Below, one piece after another: positions 53,975 to 63,000 of a DNA stretch of 64,000 nt. The first letter of the stretch is position 1; each line of letters opens with the position of its first letter. The translations under genes and the position numbers were made by a program. The stretch is from CAINVV01 sp037137375 (lineage in GTDB: Bacteria > Bacteroidota > Bacteroidia > Bacteroidales > Prolixibacteraceae), in assembly GCA_037137375.1 (NCBI GenBank), contig JBAXKJ010000010.1:62001-126000 (forward strand), given 5' to 3'. The notes below the pieces were generated by a model. That model saw only the letters and a list, made by a program, of their open reading frames with translations. It was not told the origin of the DNA and made no database searches.

Positions 53975-55351
53975 ATGAACATGTGCCTCAAAGCTTCATC
54001 CAGGTTACTCTTACTTTTTGCTATTTTATTATCAGCAATTAGTTTGTTTTCGCAAACCACGCTGAAACGGGATCCCGGGATTAAAAAAATGGTAGATGAC
54101 ATTTCGAGAGATAATATTGAAATGTATGTTCGAAAATTGGTCAGTTTTAATACCCGAAACAATCTGAGCGAACAAAATAATCCGAAGCAGGGTATTGGCG
54201 CTGCGTGGAACTGGATCAAGTCGGAAATGGAAAAATCTATTCCAGCTTCCAATGGCCGACTGAGTGTCGCATTTGAAAATTATAAAGCCGGAGGGGGTGA
54301 GCAACGAATTAAAAATGAGCTGGAACTGAAAAATGTTGTGGCTACTTTAAAGGGCGTTGATCCCAACGATAATCGTATTTTTATCATTAGTGCGCATCTT
54401 GATTCAAGAGCTGAAGATAATAATGATGGTGTAGTGACTGCTCCGGGAGCCAATGATGATGGTTCTGGTATTGCGGCAATATTGGAGCTTGTGCGCATCA
54501 TGTCGAAGAAAGAATTCCCGGGTACCATCATTTTTGTGGCAGTTTCCGGCGAAGAACACGGACTGTATGGAGCTTCTCACATGGCTTCTGTTGCAAAAAG
54601 TGAAAACTGGAACATCATTGCCATGCTCAACAATGACATGATCGGGAATAGCGGTTCCAGCGGCACCTTACTCAATGACAATATGAGAGTGCGTGTGTTT
54701 AGCGAAGGGGTTCCGGCTTTTGAAACGGAGCAAATGGCCAAGGCAAGGGTCTATTCCTCCATGGAAAATGACGGAAAAGCCAGGCAGTTGGCACGTTACA
54801 TAAAGGAAATTGGCGAAAGATATGTCGACCAACTTACCGTGTCACTCATATACAGAAATGATCGGTTTGGGAGGGGCGGTGACCACTCTCCATTCTGTAA
54901 ACTAGGATTTACGGCGGTTCGCATTTGTGAGTTTAACGAAAACTATGACCGTACCCATAAAGTAGTTGAAGTGAAAAATGGCATTCATTATGGCGACAAC
55001 CCGGAATTTGTAGATTATGAATATGTGAGGAAAAATGCCGGCATCAACCTGGCCACACTGGCTAATCTGGCTTCTGCCCCTTATGCTCCTCAAAATGTTG
55101 GAATAAGTATTGTAGGGCTGAGTAATTCGACTGTTCTAAGCTGGGAAGAGCCGCAAAAAGGTAAAAAACCAGCAGGTTATTATGTTCTTCTGAGGGAAAC
55201 CTATCAGGCGCTTTGGGAGAAAAAGATATTTATCGAAGGAACCTCCATCACCTTGCCGTATTCTAAGGACAACTACTTTTTCGCTGTTCAATCGGTCGAT
55301 GGTGAGGGTCATGAAAGCGAGATTATTTTCCCGTCACCAGCCCGAAAATAG
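53975..55351 (+). CDS. Secreted M28-family zinc peptidase with C-terminal beta-sandwich
   Basis: 458 residues with a signal peptide ending SLFSQ. The peptidase domain, about 35-370, has the co-catalytic zinc ligands: His and Asp in ISAHLDSRAEDNND and GANDDGSG, Glu-Glu in VAVSGEEHGLYGASH (general base and ligand), Asp in NNDMIGN, and a final His in GRGGDHSPF. The last 90 residues look like an FN3-type domain (ALYAPQNVGISIVGLSN onward). M28 enzymes are aminopeptidases or carboxypeptidases; the exact specificity is open. It is divergent from the histidine kinase gene with 142 bases between them. Confidence 0.92.
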   Translation: MNMCLKASSRLLLLFAILLSAISLFSQTTLKRDPGIKKMVDDISRDNIEMYVRKLVSFNTRNNLSEQNNPKQGIGAAWNWIKSEMEKSIPASNGRLSVAFENYKAGGGEQRIKNELELKNVVATLKGVDPNDNRIFIISAHLDSRAEDNNDGVVTAPGANDDGSGIAAILELVRIMSKKEFPGTIIFVAVSGEEHGLYGASHMASVAKSENWNIIAMLNNDMIGNSGSSGTLLNDNMRVRVFSEGVPAFETEQMAKARVYSSMENDGKARQLARYIKEIGERYVDQLTVSLIYRNDRFGRGGDHSPFCKLGFTAVRICEFNENYDRTHKVVEVKNGIHYGDNPEFVDYEYVRKNAGINLATLANLASAPYAPQNVGISIVGLSNSTVLSWEEPQKGKKPAGYYVLLRETYQALWEKKIFIEGTSITLPYSKDNYFFAVQSVDGEGHESEIIFPSPARK

Positions 55352-55410
55352 CGCCACACTTCGCTTCTCTCTTAAGTTTGGAAAGGTCCGATTCTGAAAT
55401 AATTAAATAA

Positions 55411-55463
55411 ATGCACATCCGAATATGCAATTATTCACTGTTTTTGCACAATAGGATGTGCAT
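55411..55463. promoter_or_regulatory. Inverted repeat upstream of the second AbiE operon
   Basis: ATGCACATCC (55411-55420) and GGATGTGCAT (55454-55463) are exact reverse complements, 33 bases apart. They lie about 90 bases upstream of the promoter described next, so they might be an operator or a transcript hairpin. Otherwise this 282-base gap contains only short frames without coding signs. Confidence 0.4.
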
Positions 55464-55554
55464 TATGACAGCATTAACCGTCCTCTTGCAAAAAGATATT
55501 ACTAATTCATTGTTATTTTTTTACCTTAAGAGGATAATCATTTTTCAGGATAAA

Positions 55555-55586
55555 TTTGAATATATTTCTAAAATGCACTATATTTG
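55555..55586 (+). promoter_or_regulatory. Promoter of the second AbiE operon
   Basis: TTTG at 55555-55558 and TATATTTG at 55579-55586 with exactly 20 bases between them, a full match to the Bacteroidota vegetative promoter pattern. Transcription should start near 55593, about 40 bases before the ATG at 55634. Confidence 0.75.
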
Positions 55587-55633
55587 CTGCAAAACAGAAA
55601 TGTAATGTTATTTTTAAATATGATTTCTGAGCG

Positions 55634-56251
55634 ATGAGTTATCTGGAATTTAAAAACAAAATGTTTGATCTTGGATGTTTCAGCATTCATCAGGTATACG
55701 CGTGGAAGCCAACCTTCGACCGAAACAATTTTGTCCGCTGGGCTAACAAGGGGCTGCTGATCCGTCTTCGGCAAGGCTACTATACATTCCCGGAGTACAG
55801 GAGCAAGGCTGATTTCGGGCTTTATTTTGCTAACCGAATTTATCGCCCCTCATATGTGAGTCTCCATACCGCTCTGGCATTTTATGGAATGATCCCCGAA
55901 GCTGTCGTTCAGATAACTAGCGTGACAACCCTGAAAACCATCAATTTCAAAAATGACTTTGGAGAGTACAGTTACAAGAGTGTCAAAAATAGCTTGATGT
56001 TTGGATATGAGCTCAAGCCAATATCTGATGGACGGACTTTTCAACTTGCGAAACCTGAAAAGGCCCTACTCGATTTGCTTTACCTTTATCCATTCTACAA
56101 TACAATGGATGAATTGGTAGAGTTGCGTCTGGATGAAGATTTTTTGCACGATGATCTGGATCACAATCTATTGAAGGAATATTCTTTGAAGTTCGAAAAC
56201 AAAGCCCTGGAAAGCAGGGTTCAACTTTTAATCAACACCTACAGTTTATGA
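55634..56251 (+). CDS. AbiEi-family antitoxin, second system
   Basis: 205 residues. The N terminus contains a winged-helix-type segment, VRWANKGLLIRLRQGYYTFP, which follows the RGxLxRLRxGxY pattern of AbiEi family antitoxins. The C-terminal part has YVSLHTALAFYGMIPEAV and LAKPEKALLDLLYLYPF. It is unrelated in detail to the island AbiEi and shorter, so this is an independent system. Its stop overlaps the start of the toxin gene by four bases (ATGA). A consensus promoter lies upstream. Confidence 0.9.
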   Translation: MSYLEFKNKMFDLGCFSIHQVYAWKPTFDRNNFVRWANKGLLIRLRQGYYTFPEYRSKADFGLYFANRIYRPSYVSLHTALAFYGMIPEAVVQITSVTTLKTINFKNDFGEYSYKSVKNSLMFGYELKPISDGRTFQLAKPEKALLDLLYLYPFYNTMDELVELRLDEDFLHDDLDHNLLKEYSLKFENKALESRVQLLINTYSL

Positions 56252-57030
56252 TACAATTGGAACTTATTAAGAAATACTTTCCTGCAGAATTCAGCAATAA
56301 TGCTTTATTCCAAAAACACATGTTGAAAGAATATCTCCAACTATTAATCCTCGATTTTCTTTCTGGGACCCCTTACATTGGAAAAATTGTCTTTATCGGT
56401 GGAACAAACCTTCGACTTGTCAAGGGGATAGATCGTTTTTCCGATGATTTGGATTTTGATTGCAAGGAGCTCTCCAAGCAAGATTTTTTGGAGATGACGG
56501 ATGCTGTCTTACAGTTTTTGCTGCGAAGTGGACTTCGCGTTGAAGTGCGTGACCGTGAAAACGAACGATTAAAGGCATTTCGAAGAAGCATTCATTTTCC
56601 TGAATTGCTTTTTGATTTAAGCTTAACCGGGCATCGGGATGAACGGTTTTTGATTAAAATTGAAGGCCAGGATCAGAAAATACCCTATCAAAGGGTGATG
56701 GTAAATATTAAGGGATGTGGATTTTATTTCCCTTTTCCGGTTCCCTCAGATGGTGTACTGTGCTCGATGAAACTCTCCGCCATGCTTGCGCGGCAGAAAG
56801 GACGCGATTTTTATGATGCCATGTTCTTACTAGCCCATACGAAACCCGACTATTCATTTCTTTCAGCGAAACAAGGTATCCGCAATCTTGACGAACTGAA
56901 AGCTGCTACAGTTGAAATATTAAAAACGGTGGATCTGAACATGAAAAAAAGAGACTTCGAGCACTTGTTATTCAACAAAAGAAACAGCGAACGAATTCTT
57001 TCTGTCGGAGAATTCTTCCTTGATTTATGA
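56248..57030 (+). CDS. AbiEii-family nucleotidyltransferase toxin, second system
   Basis: 260 residues. The nucleotidyltransferase core reads GKIVFIGGTNLRLVKGIDRFSDDLDFDCK: GGTxLR then RFSDDLDFD with the metal-binding Asp pair. FPELLFDLSLTGHRDERFLIKIEGQ gives later strands, and LCSMKLSAMLARQKGRDFYDAMFLL the C-terminal helix with the usual RxxRDxxD-type motif. It lacks nothing visible and should be an active toxin, neutralised by the overlapping upstream antitoxin. It is distinct in sequence from the AbiEii at 39505-40305. Confidence 0.9.
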   Translation: MIQLELIKKYFPAEFSNNALFQKHMLKEYLQLLILDFLSGTPYIGKIVFIGGTNLRLVKGIDRFSDDLDFDCKELSKQDFLEMTDAVLQFLLRSGLRVEVRDRENERLKAFRRSIHFPELLFDLSLTGHRDERFLIKIEGQDQKIPYQRVMVNIKGCGFYFPFPVPSDGVLCSMKLSAMLARQKGRDFYDAMFLLAHTKPDYSFLSAKQGIRNLDELKAATVEILKTVDLNMKKRDFEHLLFNKRNSERILSVGEFFLDL

Positions 57031-57142
57031 TTGGCGACAACCCACTATTCCTTCAATTTTGAGTCGCTTAAGGTTTTCAATAAATTCTTAGTCAGGATAT
57101 AAATATTGTTAAACAGATTTTCTTCAATCCCCAAAAATTGCC

Positions 57143-57150
57143 TACATTTG
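57143..57150 (+). promoter_or_regulatory. Promoter-like -7 element
   Basis: TACATTTG fits TAnnTTTG. The -33 region about 20 bases upstream is T-rich without a clear TTTG. It precedes the frameshifted small frame at 57296-57527. The rest of 57031-57295 holds no gene that I can support. Confidence 0.35.
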
Positions 57151-57295
57151 TATTAACATCAAGAACCCTTCAATGGGTACCAACCGAGAGACAACACTCC
57201 ACGGTGGTCAGAAGATGAGGACATTCGTCAAAATAAAATGAGCAATCATTTATCTTTCTTCTTGGTGTTTGGTTTAACAATTTAAAAAATCAAAC

Positions 57296-57527
57296 ATGGA
57301 AAAATTACGTGTTTCTTACAGTGCCCAGGTTACCCTGGTGATCGAGAATTACAATGAAATCGTCTGGTTTTCGCATGCGGTTCACGACCCTGGGTGATGA
57401 GATCCTTTCGAGAGGATTTGATTCATCCACCATCATTACACTCTATAAATATGGCTCTATCCAGAGTACTAGTTATTCAAGAAGAGTCAGGCTGATCGAC
57501 AATAAGCTGGAGTTTGAGACGGAATAG
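57296..57527 (+). pseudogene. Small frameshifted gene, family unknown
   Basis: The first frame starts at 57296 with MEKLRVSYSAQVTLVIENYN and stops at 57395. A second frame carries on from the same place, RMRFTTLGDEILSRGFDSS and onward, ending LIDNKLEFETE at 57525-57527. Together they would give one protein of about 76 residues, so a single base change in length near 57360 probably split it. The two halves show similar codon use. I do not recognise the family. Confidence 0.45.
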
Positions 57528-57537
57528 TTGTTGAAGT

Positions 57538-57699
57538 TCATTTCGCCAACTCCCGTGCTTTGACTTTTACTATTTTCCCATTTCTCGAAATAACAAGTTC
57601 TGCGTCATCCTTTTGCTTCGATAACAATAGGCGACTGTATGCTAATTCAATTCCTTGGAGAATTTTTGCACGCAAATCCTTTACATTTTCTTTTGTCAT
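57538..57699 (-). CDS. Small protein overlapping the zeta-like gene, probable antitoxin
   Basis: 53 residues: begins MTKENVKDLRAKILQGIELA, then LVISRNGKIVKVKARELAK at the end. Its ATG overlaps the stop of the zeta-like gene in ATGA, so it would be translated by coupling. A short protein with a helical first half and a basic beta-like second half next to a zeta-type toxin is usual for this toxin class in many bacteria; the antitoxin role is inferred from that. Confidence 0.65.
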   Translation of the reverse strand: MTKENVKDLRAKILQGIELAYSRLLLSKQKDDAELVISRNGKIVKVKARELAK

Positions 57700-58261
57700 A
57701 GTTTTACGATTTGATTGTAAATGATTTGATTATTTATCTCTATATTTTCTGTTTTAATCCCTTCTGCAATAATTTGGAATGGCGGTTCAGAATTATCGAT
57801 AATCAACCAATAATCACAAATCGGCAAATACAATTTTGAAAGGTTTTTGATTCCGGAACTATATCTTCGAAAAATGACATTTTCCGGAATATTATGCCCA
57901 CCAGAAATAACACGATTTTTTACACGCTCAACAGCAAGCAATGGTGAATTAAGCCAAAAATAAACCAAAGTTACAAAATATCCTTTTGACTGAGCATTTT
58001 GAATTAATTTAACATATGATTTCGTTGCCAAGGTTGTTTCAAATGCAAAGTCAACATTCTGATTAACTAAATCCTTGATCCTATTTAACATGATGCGACC
58101 AGCCATAATTGCAACATTATCTGGCTGAAATGGAGACAATCCTTTTGCTATTTCATCTGCGTTTACAAATTCCTGGCAATTAAGCATATCTGGTAATATA
58201 GAATATGATGCCGTTGTCTTTCCAGCACCATTACACCAGATATAACATAAAGATTCGCCAT
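57696..58261 (-). pseudogene. Zeta-toxin-like P-loop kinase, frameshifted at Walker A
   Basis: The main frame encodes NADEIAKGLSPFQPDNVAIMAGRIML, FAFETTLATKSYVKLIQNAQSKGYFVTLVYFWL, VERVKNRVISGGHNIPENVIFRRY, all typical of zeta-type UDP-sugar kinases. Reading upstream, the P-loop NGAGKTTASYSILPD is in this frame, but the expected start MANLYVISG (ATG at 58261) is in another: one base is missing between them, near 58233. With one base restored, the protein would have about 188 residues. In its present form the toxin would lack its start and P-loop, unless translation begins at the ATG within the main frame (58187), after the P-loop. A sequencing error is an alternative. Confidence 0.7.
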
Positions 58262-58423
58262 CCGATATTTTTAACCTAAAGATAGATTTTATTTGAATAA
58301 ATCAATTCTACTTCTCCTGAAGGTAAGAAATTGAAATTCGCTATATGTTAATTCTTGCATTTTGAATATACTCCACACTTTATTTTTTGAAATCACTACC
58401 TTAGTGAACAACAATTCCCCACC

Positions 58424-58606
58424 ATGGCCGACGTTCACGAACCCGAAGTAAGTAGCTACAACATGGGCAGGATCCGGTGCAAAGACACCAAGCCGGGAAT
58501 GCTTGTGCGAAAGTTTTTGTTTAAAAACGGATTCCGGTACCGGTTACATGTGAAAGACTTATCAGGAGAGCCGGATATTCATTCTCAATTTGAAGTCTGC
58601 AAAACG
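58424..58606 (+). pseudogene. Truncated vsr-type mismatch endonuclease, copy 1
   Basis: The frame from ATG 58424 reads ADVHEPEVSSYNMGRIRCKD, then KPGMLVRKFLFKNGFRYRLHV and LSGEPDI. This matches the Vsr N terminus (RSxNMSxIRSKDTKPExxVRKxLF..GFRYRLH.KDLPGKPDI). The nuclease core that should follow (about 80 residues) is absent, replaced by sequence antisense to the ParE-like pseudogene. Changes such as Ser to Cys in IRCKD also suggest decay. Confidence 0.85.
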
Positions 58607-58624
58607 GCGCAAAGCATGCTACCT

Positions 58625-58926
58625 CTAAACTCTCTTTTTCAAAATTTTCATGTCTCGTCCAAAATGAAGAATGCCAACAATTTTAATCTCCCTGGTCTCC
58701 ATAATTACCTCGTAATATATTCCATAGGGAAATTTCCTTATTAAAGCCCGTCTGAGGTTTCTATAAAATACAGCAAAGGTCAATGGATTTTCTTTAAATA
58801 TCGGACAGATTCATTTACTTATTCATAGAACCTCTTGCCCAAACCGATTTGATGCAATTCATACCAAATAAAAGCATCGTCAAGATCATGCTCAGCTTCG
58901 GAAAGAATTGACACTTTGTAATGCAT
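58625..58926 (-). pseudogene. RelE/ParE-family toxin, broken by a stop and a frameshift
   Basis: Starts MHYKVSILSEAEHDLDDAFI, then WYELHQIGLGKRFYE and a TAA where the family has Glu or similar (FYEEV). It continues VNESVRYL, then shifts frame to KENPLTFAVFYRNLRRALIR and ends VGILHFGRDMKILKKRV at 58625. The whole length (about 100 codons) fits a normal toxin. Its ATG overlaps the stop of the upstream antitoxin gene (TGATG), as in intact operons. Confidence 0.85.
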
Positions 58927-59144
58927 CACATATTATCAAATTTCTTCTGAACTTCGGACCATGGTTTATAGATGGCCTCACCTTCTGCTATCTTCTGAAT
59001 CCTTTCGTCAAGAATTTTTTTATGTGCTTCGGGAAAATCACCTATTGATTGCTCTTCCGCAATATCGTCCCACAAAGTTTGTACAACTTCCATTTTATCC
59101 TTTACAGATAATTTATGCAACTCCGACATTTGAATACTTGTCAT
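58926..59144 (-). CDS. Addiction-module component antitoxin (RelB/ParD-like, PF09720 type)
   Basis: 72 residues, intact: LHKLSVKDKMEVVQTLWDDI in the first helices, PEAHKKILDERIQKI in the middle, and the conserved tail PWSEVQKKFD. This is the usual form of the addiction module component paired with RelE/ParE toxins. The toxin gene that follows with a TGATG overlap is dead, so this is an orphan antitoxin. It might still bind and neutralise a related toxin elsewhere in the genome. Confidence 0.88.
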   Translation of the reverse strand: MTSIQMSELHKLSVKDKMEVVQTLWDDIAEEQSIGDFPEAHKKILDERIQKIAEGEAIYKPWSEVQKKFDNM

Positions 59145-59236
59145 TGCTTTCCCTTTTTAACAAAGATAATCTATTGCATTTAGAAAGTCAAATTGGTTCT
59201 GAAATCACTACCTTAGTGTTTCACAATTTCCCCGCC

Positions 59237-59407
59237 ATGACCGACGTTCACGAACCCGAAGTAAGGAGTTACAACATGAGCAGAATCCGGAGCAAGGATA
59301 CTAAGCCGGAACTGCTCGTGTGTTAGTACCTATTCAAAAACGGTTTTCACTGCCGGTTGCATTCGAAAAACTTACCGAGAAAGCTGGGTCAGCTAATTCC
59401 GATTTGA
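59237..59407 (+). pseudogene. Truncated vsr-type mismatch endonuclease, copy 2
   Basis: TDVHEPEVRSYNMSRIRSKD followed by TKPELLVC and a TAG where copy 3 has Arg-Lys. After the stop the frame still matches vsr (LFKNGFHCRLHSKNLPRK) until about 59390. The upstream leader TGAAATCACTACCTTAGTG is identical to that of copy 1. Confidence 0.85.
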
Positions 59408-59546
59408 AGTCCGCTGATCCTTTTGTATTGACTCATGTTCGTTGTAAGGATCGACAAGATTGCAGCAAGCGTTTGAACTGTTGAGCAATCTCGAAACTAT
59501 AGGCAGAGAATTAGTGATTTTGCCTCCTTTTTTTTATCTTTCCAAA

Positions 59547-59717
59547 ATGAAAACAAAAGTAAAAGAACTTGATATAGACTTTATTGGTGGACTAGAACCT
59601 ATGAGCAAGGAAGAAGAACAAGTAATTAGCGAATTTTTAAAAGCCCGGAAATTGCTGATAGCAAAGAAAAATGTTCGAAAAACTAATACATCACAACAGA
59701 AAAGGGTAATTGCTTAA
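59547..59717 (+). CDS. Small conserved-type protein, hypothetical, possible antitoxin
   Basis: 56 residues from the ATG at 59547; the open frame extends upstream to 59460 but that part looks like spacer. It reads KTKVKELDIDFIGGLEPMSK, then EEEQVISEFLKARKLLIAKK and a basic tail. From memory, short proteins with an ELDIDFIGG...EExxISEF pattern recur in Bacteroidota beside GNAT-like genes, and such a gene lies at 63594; the link is uncertain because other genes now lie between them. It could be the small partner of a toxin-antitoxin type pair. Confidence 0.5.
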   Translation: MKTKVKELDIDFIGGLEPMSKEEEQVISEFLKARKLLIAKKNVRKTNTSQQKRVIA

Positions 59718-59961
59718 CCAAATAGTCGGATTTTTTTGACCACCCAGGCCATGTTAAGGACAAATGCAACTTGAAGCACAAGCTAATATTTCATTTCCGT
59801 TTCTCTTTCCTGAAATACAAACAAAACTAAACTGACCAGAATCATAATTCCGTGTTTGTGTGATTTTGCAAATCGCAGCACGTTAATCCTTCCATTTGCA
59901 CAAATGCTCCTCACATTTTCTTGTCTTAAATTTCTACCTTAGTGGACCACAAATCCCAACC

Positions 59962-60078
59962 ATGTCCGACGTTCACGAACCCGAAGTGAGGAGCTACAAC
60001 ATGAGCAGAATCCGGAGCAAGGATACCAAGCCGGAATTGCTTGTGCGCAAGTTTCTATTTAAAAACGGATTTCGGTAA
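59962..60078 (+). pseudogene. Truncated vsr-type mismatch endonuclease, copy 3
   Basis: SDVHEPEVRSYNMSRIRSKD, then TKPELLVRKFLFKNGFR and a stop at 60076. This is the cleanest of the three copies but the shortest, with only 38 codons of a protein that normally has about 140. The helicase gene begins three bases later, so the vsr leader may now serve as its promoter and translation-initiation region. Confidence 0.87.
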
Positions 60079-60081
60079 CTG

Positions 60082-63000
60082 ATGAATTTGGCTGACTTAA
60101 TTTCTAATAATAGAATCGATATGCAAATAGTGACTCAACAAGGACTTTATGAGCAACTAATCAATAAATTGGTTTTGTCTAAACTAAATGAACTTGATAG
60201 AAGTACATTCTACGTAAAAGAAAGTCCAATCGATAAAAGTGAGGCTGCAAGGGTACTTTCGCAATATTTAGTTGAAGTAATCAAAATTGCTCTAAATCTA
60301 ATAACAGAAGAGAATTGTGTTGAAAAACAAATAGAGCTTTCAAACAAAATAATATCCCTTTTGAGATTTGAATTGAACAATGAAGATTTTAGCGGAGATT
60401 TGATTGCAACTGAAGCGAAAATTCTTTCAGCAATTTTTTCAAAGGTTGATTCAAGTTTTTCGGATTTTGAGAAACATCTTAAAGAAATTACTCCCTACAC
60501 TAGGCTTTCTCAAAGTGAACTGTTTACTGGAAATAATTCAGGAATCTCACTTGAAAGTGAAATAAAAAAGGAAATTCTTTCTTCTGATGAGATCAATTTT
60601 CTTGTTTCTTTTATCAAGTGGACAGGGATTAGAATATTTGAAAAGGAGTTATTTGAGTTTACTGAACGAGGTGGAATTCTTAGAGTTATTACGACTTCTT
60701 ACATGGGGGCAACTGATTTGAAAGCAGTGGAGTATTTATCTAGTTTGAAGAACTCCGAAATTAAAGTTTCATATAATGCTGATAATGAGAGACTGCATGC
60801 CAAGGCATACCTATTTATCAGAAACACAGGTTTTAATACTGGATATATTGGTTCATCCAATATTTCACGCTCTGCCTTGACAAATGGCTTAGAATGGAAT
60901 CTTAAAGTCACTACCAAAGAAGTTGGACACATCATTGACAAATTTCAAAAGACATTTAAAACTTATTGGCAGGATAAAGAATTTGAATCGTTTGATATTA
61001 GTCATGACTGTGAGAAATTGAGAGTTGCGCTTAAAAGGGAGAGAGTACTTGACCGAAATAATCCTTCATTATATTTCGATATTAGACCTTATCCTTTTCA
61101 GGAAGAAATTTTAGAAAAGTTAGCAACTGAAAGGATTGTTCACAATCGATTTAGAAATTTAATAGTAGCGGCAACCGGAACAGGTAAGACCGTTATTTCT
61201 GCATTTGATTTTAAAAACTTCAGAAAAGACAACCCGAGCTCTAAGCTTTTATTTGTTGCCCATCGGAAGGAAATATTGCAACAATCACAAGCAACATTTC
61301 AAGGCATCTTAAAAGATAATAATTTCGGAGAGTTGTGGGTAGATGGTATAGAACCGGAAAAATATGATTTTTTATTTGCTTCTGTTCAGACACTCAATAA
61401 TAGGATAAGCTCATTAAAGCTTCCTGATTCTTTTTTTGATTTTATTATTATTGACGAAGTCCATCACATTGCTGCTTCAAGTTATCGTCCAATACTTCAT
61501 CGATTCAAACCGAAAATTCTTTTGGGCTTAACGGCAACGCCTGAAAGAATGGATGGAGAAGATATTTTAAAAGATTTTTCAAACATAATTGCCGCAGAAA
61601 TCAGATTACCAGAAGCTTTAAACAGGAAGTTGCTATGCCCTTTTCAGTATTTTGGAATTACTGATAGTATTGATCTTTCAAATGTTTCCTGGCAAAATGG
61701 AAGATATTTACCAAGTGAACTTACAAAGATTTATACTCATAATGATAGCAGGACGAGTGAGATTATTTATAACCTGAACAAGTATCTCAGGGATATCAAT
61801 GAGGTTAAAGCATTGTGTTTTTGCGTTACTCAAGAACATGCTCAGTATATGGCCGAGAAATTTTCTTTAGCAGGCTTAAAAGCTGATTATTTAGTTAGTT
61901 CAAGGAATGAATTAAGAGATGAATTGAGAAGTAATTTTCAAACTAAACAAATTAATTATCTATTTGTAGTTGATATTTTTAATGAAGGCATAGATATTCC
62001 TGATATTGACACAGTTCTATTTTTAAGACCAACCGAAAGTTTAACTGTTTTTCTTCAACAGCTGGGAAGAGGGTTGAGATTAGCAGAAGGTAAAGAATGT
62101 TTAACAGTTTTGGATTTTGTTGGCAATTCAAGACCCGAATATGATTTTGAGGGAAAATTTAGAGCACTGGTCGGCAAAACCAACACGTCAATTCAAAAAG
62201 AGCTTGAAGATGATTTCCCTCATTTGCCTTTGGGCTGCACAATAAATTTAGAGAGAAAAGCAAAAGATTTCATTTTACAAAACATTCGTAATGCAACTTC
62301 ATTAAATATAAATCAATTGCTCAATAAAATTCGAAATTTCAAATACCAAACTTCTTTGCCTCTTACATTAAGAAATTTTTCTAGCTTTTATCACATTCCT
62401 CTTCAGCTAATATATAAGAAAGGGAATTGGATGAGATTATGCGTAATGGCGGAACAGGAATCTGATTATTCTGTAACCAATGAGAAAGAAATTCATAGAG
62501 CAATAAGCAAGAAGTGGTTATCATGTAATTCGAATTCTTATTTCCAATTTATTTTATCATTAGCGCAAAAGGATTTTAAAATCAGTTTCAACAACTTAAG
62601 AAATGAAGAAAAATTAATGTGTTTGATGCTGCATTATGATGTATGGCAAACTGCTGGAGGCTTTAATTCAATTGAAGAAAGCATTCGTGCAATTGGGCTG
62701 AATAAAAAGCTGACAAATGAGATAATTGAAGTGCTTGAAATCCTAATTGATAGAATAGATTTTTTAGAAATAGATTTTTCCTTTTGTTATTCACAACCAC
62801 TTAAAGTCCATGGTCGATATACGAGGGAGCAAATTTTAGCGGCATTTGGAGATAGTACATTTCAAAAGAAATCGAGTAATAGAGAAGGAGTTGTTTATCT
62901 TGAAAATATTAAATCGGAGCTGCTTTTAATAACACTTGAAAAGACTGAAGAGAATTATTCCCCAACGACAATGTATAATGACTATGCGATTAATGAATAC

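Noticed and set aside
55411..55605. Open frame of 64 codons before the AbiE pair
   Set aside because: It covers the promoter and an inverted repeat, and its composition is not coding-like.
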